From GCA-2716945 sp964342835 (lineage in GTDB: Bacteria > Pseudomonadota > Gammaproteobacteria > GCA-002705445 > GCA-002716945), in NCBI GenBank assembly GCA_964342835.1, contig CAYFGJ010000004.1:1-24956 (forward strand): DNA of 24,956 bases, read 5' to 3'. Each line of letters opens with the position of its first letter. Within the stretch, counting starts at the first letter, position 1. Of this stretch, positions 24,020 to 24,956 are shown piece by piece. The position numbers and the translations under genes are program-made. A model generated the notes under the pieces. That model had not been told where the DNA came from. It searched no databases and saw only the letters and a program-made list of their open reading frames with translations.

Positions 24020-24956
24020 ATGGATTTATTAGTAAACGGAATCATTGATTTTAATTGGTTGGAATACACAATCTATACCATAGTAGTAACTCAGATTACT
24101 ATAATGTCAATTACCCTATATTTACATAGAGGTATAACTCATTCAGCAATAGAAATTAAAGGTTTATTATCTCATTTCTTTAGATTTTGGTTATGGTTAA
24201 CTACATCTATGAGGACTGCAGATTGGGTTGCTATACATAGAAAACATCATGCTAAGGTTGAAACTATAGATGATCCTCATAGCCCAATTCATCATGGTAT
24301 CGATAAGGTATTATTTTGTGGAGCAGATCTTTATTATCAAGAAAAACAAAATGAACAAACTATAGAACAATATTCTCAAAATTGTCCTAATGATTGGATT
24401 GAGAAAAATTTATATTCGGGGCGTTCTAATTTAGGTATTTTATTATTGTTTATTTTTAATATTATTTTATTTGGTGTGGTTGGTATTATTATTTGGTCTA
24501 TACAAATGATGTGGACTCCAATTTTTGCTGCTGGTGGAATAAATGGAGCAGGACATTATTATGGCTATAGAAATTTTGAAACACAAGATGCATCGACCAA
24601 CCTGATACCTTTAGCTTTTTTTATAGGTGGAGAAGAACTTCATAATAACCATCATGCATTTCCTACAGCTGCGAAATTTTCTCTTAAAGAATGGGAATTT
24701 GATATTGGATGGCTATATATTAAAATATTTTCTTTTTTTGGATTAATTAGAGTAAAAAGACTTGCTCCTAAGACTGTTATAGATTCAACAAATAAAGATA
24801 TTGATGCGGAAACAGCATATGCTATTTTAAGATCAAAATTAACTGTATTAACTAATTTTACAAAAGAAGTTATGAATCCAATATTCAAAAGCGAAGAAAA
24901 GATTGTTAATCAGCATATTAAAAAAGAAATGAAATCATTGAGAACATCTTTAATTA
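24020..24956 (+). CDS. Membrane fatty acid (acyl-CoA/acyl-lipid) desaturase, partial (3' end outside window)
   Basis: This is a di-iron membrane desaturase of the delta-9/DesC-OLE1 type that would introduce a double bond into acyl chains. Of the expected protein, 312 residues are visible and the frame is open at the window edge. Three histidine boxes are intact: HRGITH at 36-41, HRKHH at 73-77 and HNNHH at 208-212. The extra ligand region GGINGAGHYYGYRNF with His179 also matches the family. Two hydrophobic pairs flank the boxes. The ATG at 24020 has no clear ribosome-binding site. It is divergent from mutM. Such an enzyme would adjust membrane fluidity aerobically. Whether it acts on acyl-CoA or phospholipid cannot be told here. 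Confidence 0.93.
   Translation, partial: MDLLVNGIIDFNWLEYTIYTIVVTQITIMSITLYLHRGITHSAIEIKGLLSHFFRFWLWLTTSMRTADWVAIHRKHHAKVETIDDPHSPIHHGIDKVLFCGADLYYQEKQNEQTIEQYSQNCPNDWIEKNLYSGRSNLGILLLFIFNIILFGVVGIIIWSIQMMWTPIFAAGGINGAGHYYGYRNFETQDASTNLIPLAFFIGGEELHNNHHAFPTAAKFSLKEWEFDIGWLYIKIFSFFGLIRVKRLAPKTVIDSTNKDIDAETAYAILRSKLTVLTNFTKEVMNPIFKSEEKIVNQHIKKEMKSLRTSLI

Noticed and set aside
24652..24888. Minus-strand frame within the desaturase gene
   Set aside because: It overlaps the third histidine box of a clear desaturase, and there is no independent support.
1..24956. Search for tRNA genes, CRISPR repeats, insertion sequences, integrases or defence genes
   Set aside because: None is visible. Nearly every base is accounted for by conserved housekeeping genes, and no gap without a gene exceeds about 175 bp.

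Overview
The window is a gene-dense stretch of an AT-rich genome (roughly 27-30% GC by eye) with almost no intergenic space, standard stop codons and no mobile elements, tRNA, rRNA or CRISPR array that I can see. Protein content and gene neighbourhoods point to a gammaproteobacterium. The evidence is a coxB-coxA-ctaG-coxC, antisense DUF2909-type, SURF1, SCO-like, ctaA, ctaB locus laid out as in Pseudomonas and relatives, a proteobacterial RpoH, an M16 peptidase pair next to rsmD and coaD, and an aroK/aroB/gltB/gltD/hemE cluster. The low GC, 4-bp stop/start overlaps and abutting convergent genes suggest a streamlined genome, either free-living marine or host-associated. The complete aerobic cytochrome oxidase locus indicates aerobic respiration.

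Layout. (1) 1-7748, minus strand: rpsU-yqeY, then gltD-hemE-aroK-aroB-gltB, with gltB running off the left edge. These supply ribosomal protein S21, glutamate synthase, a haem-pathway decarboxylase and two shikimate-pathway enzymes. (2) 7836-9464: tsaD (+), needed for the tRNA t6A modification, converges on plsY (-), phospholipid synthesis. (3) 9517-11014: bioH-bioC, which start and finish synthesis of the pimeloyl-ACP precursor of biotin. (4) 11131-18333: an aa3-type cytochrome c oxidase locus with structural subunits (coxB, coxA, coxC), copper-site assembly factors (ctaG, SCO-like protein), SURF1 and haem A synthesis (ctaB makes haem O, ctaA makes haem A). A small twin-membrane-segment gene lies antisense inside it. 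(5) 18335-19198: rpoH on the minus strand. (6) 19373-23139: two M16 peptidase paralogues (one catalytic, one without the zinc motif), rsmD and coaD. (7) mutM on the minus strand, then a membrane fatty acid desaturase that runs off the right edge.

I found no obvious undescribed defence, mobile or biosynthetic system. The points most worth checking are a circular permutation of the aroK-aroB-gltB-gltD-hemE cluster, a SURF1 gene with no ordinary start codon where its first membrane helix should begin, four convergent gene pairs with no room for terminators, a cysteine-bearing insertion in the inactive M16 subunit, loss of the usual ftsYEX and dnaG-rpoD neighbours, and palindromes in the desaturase promoter region.
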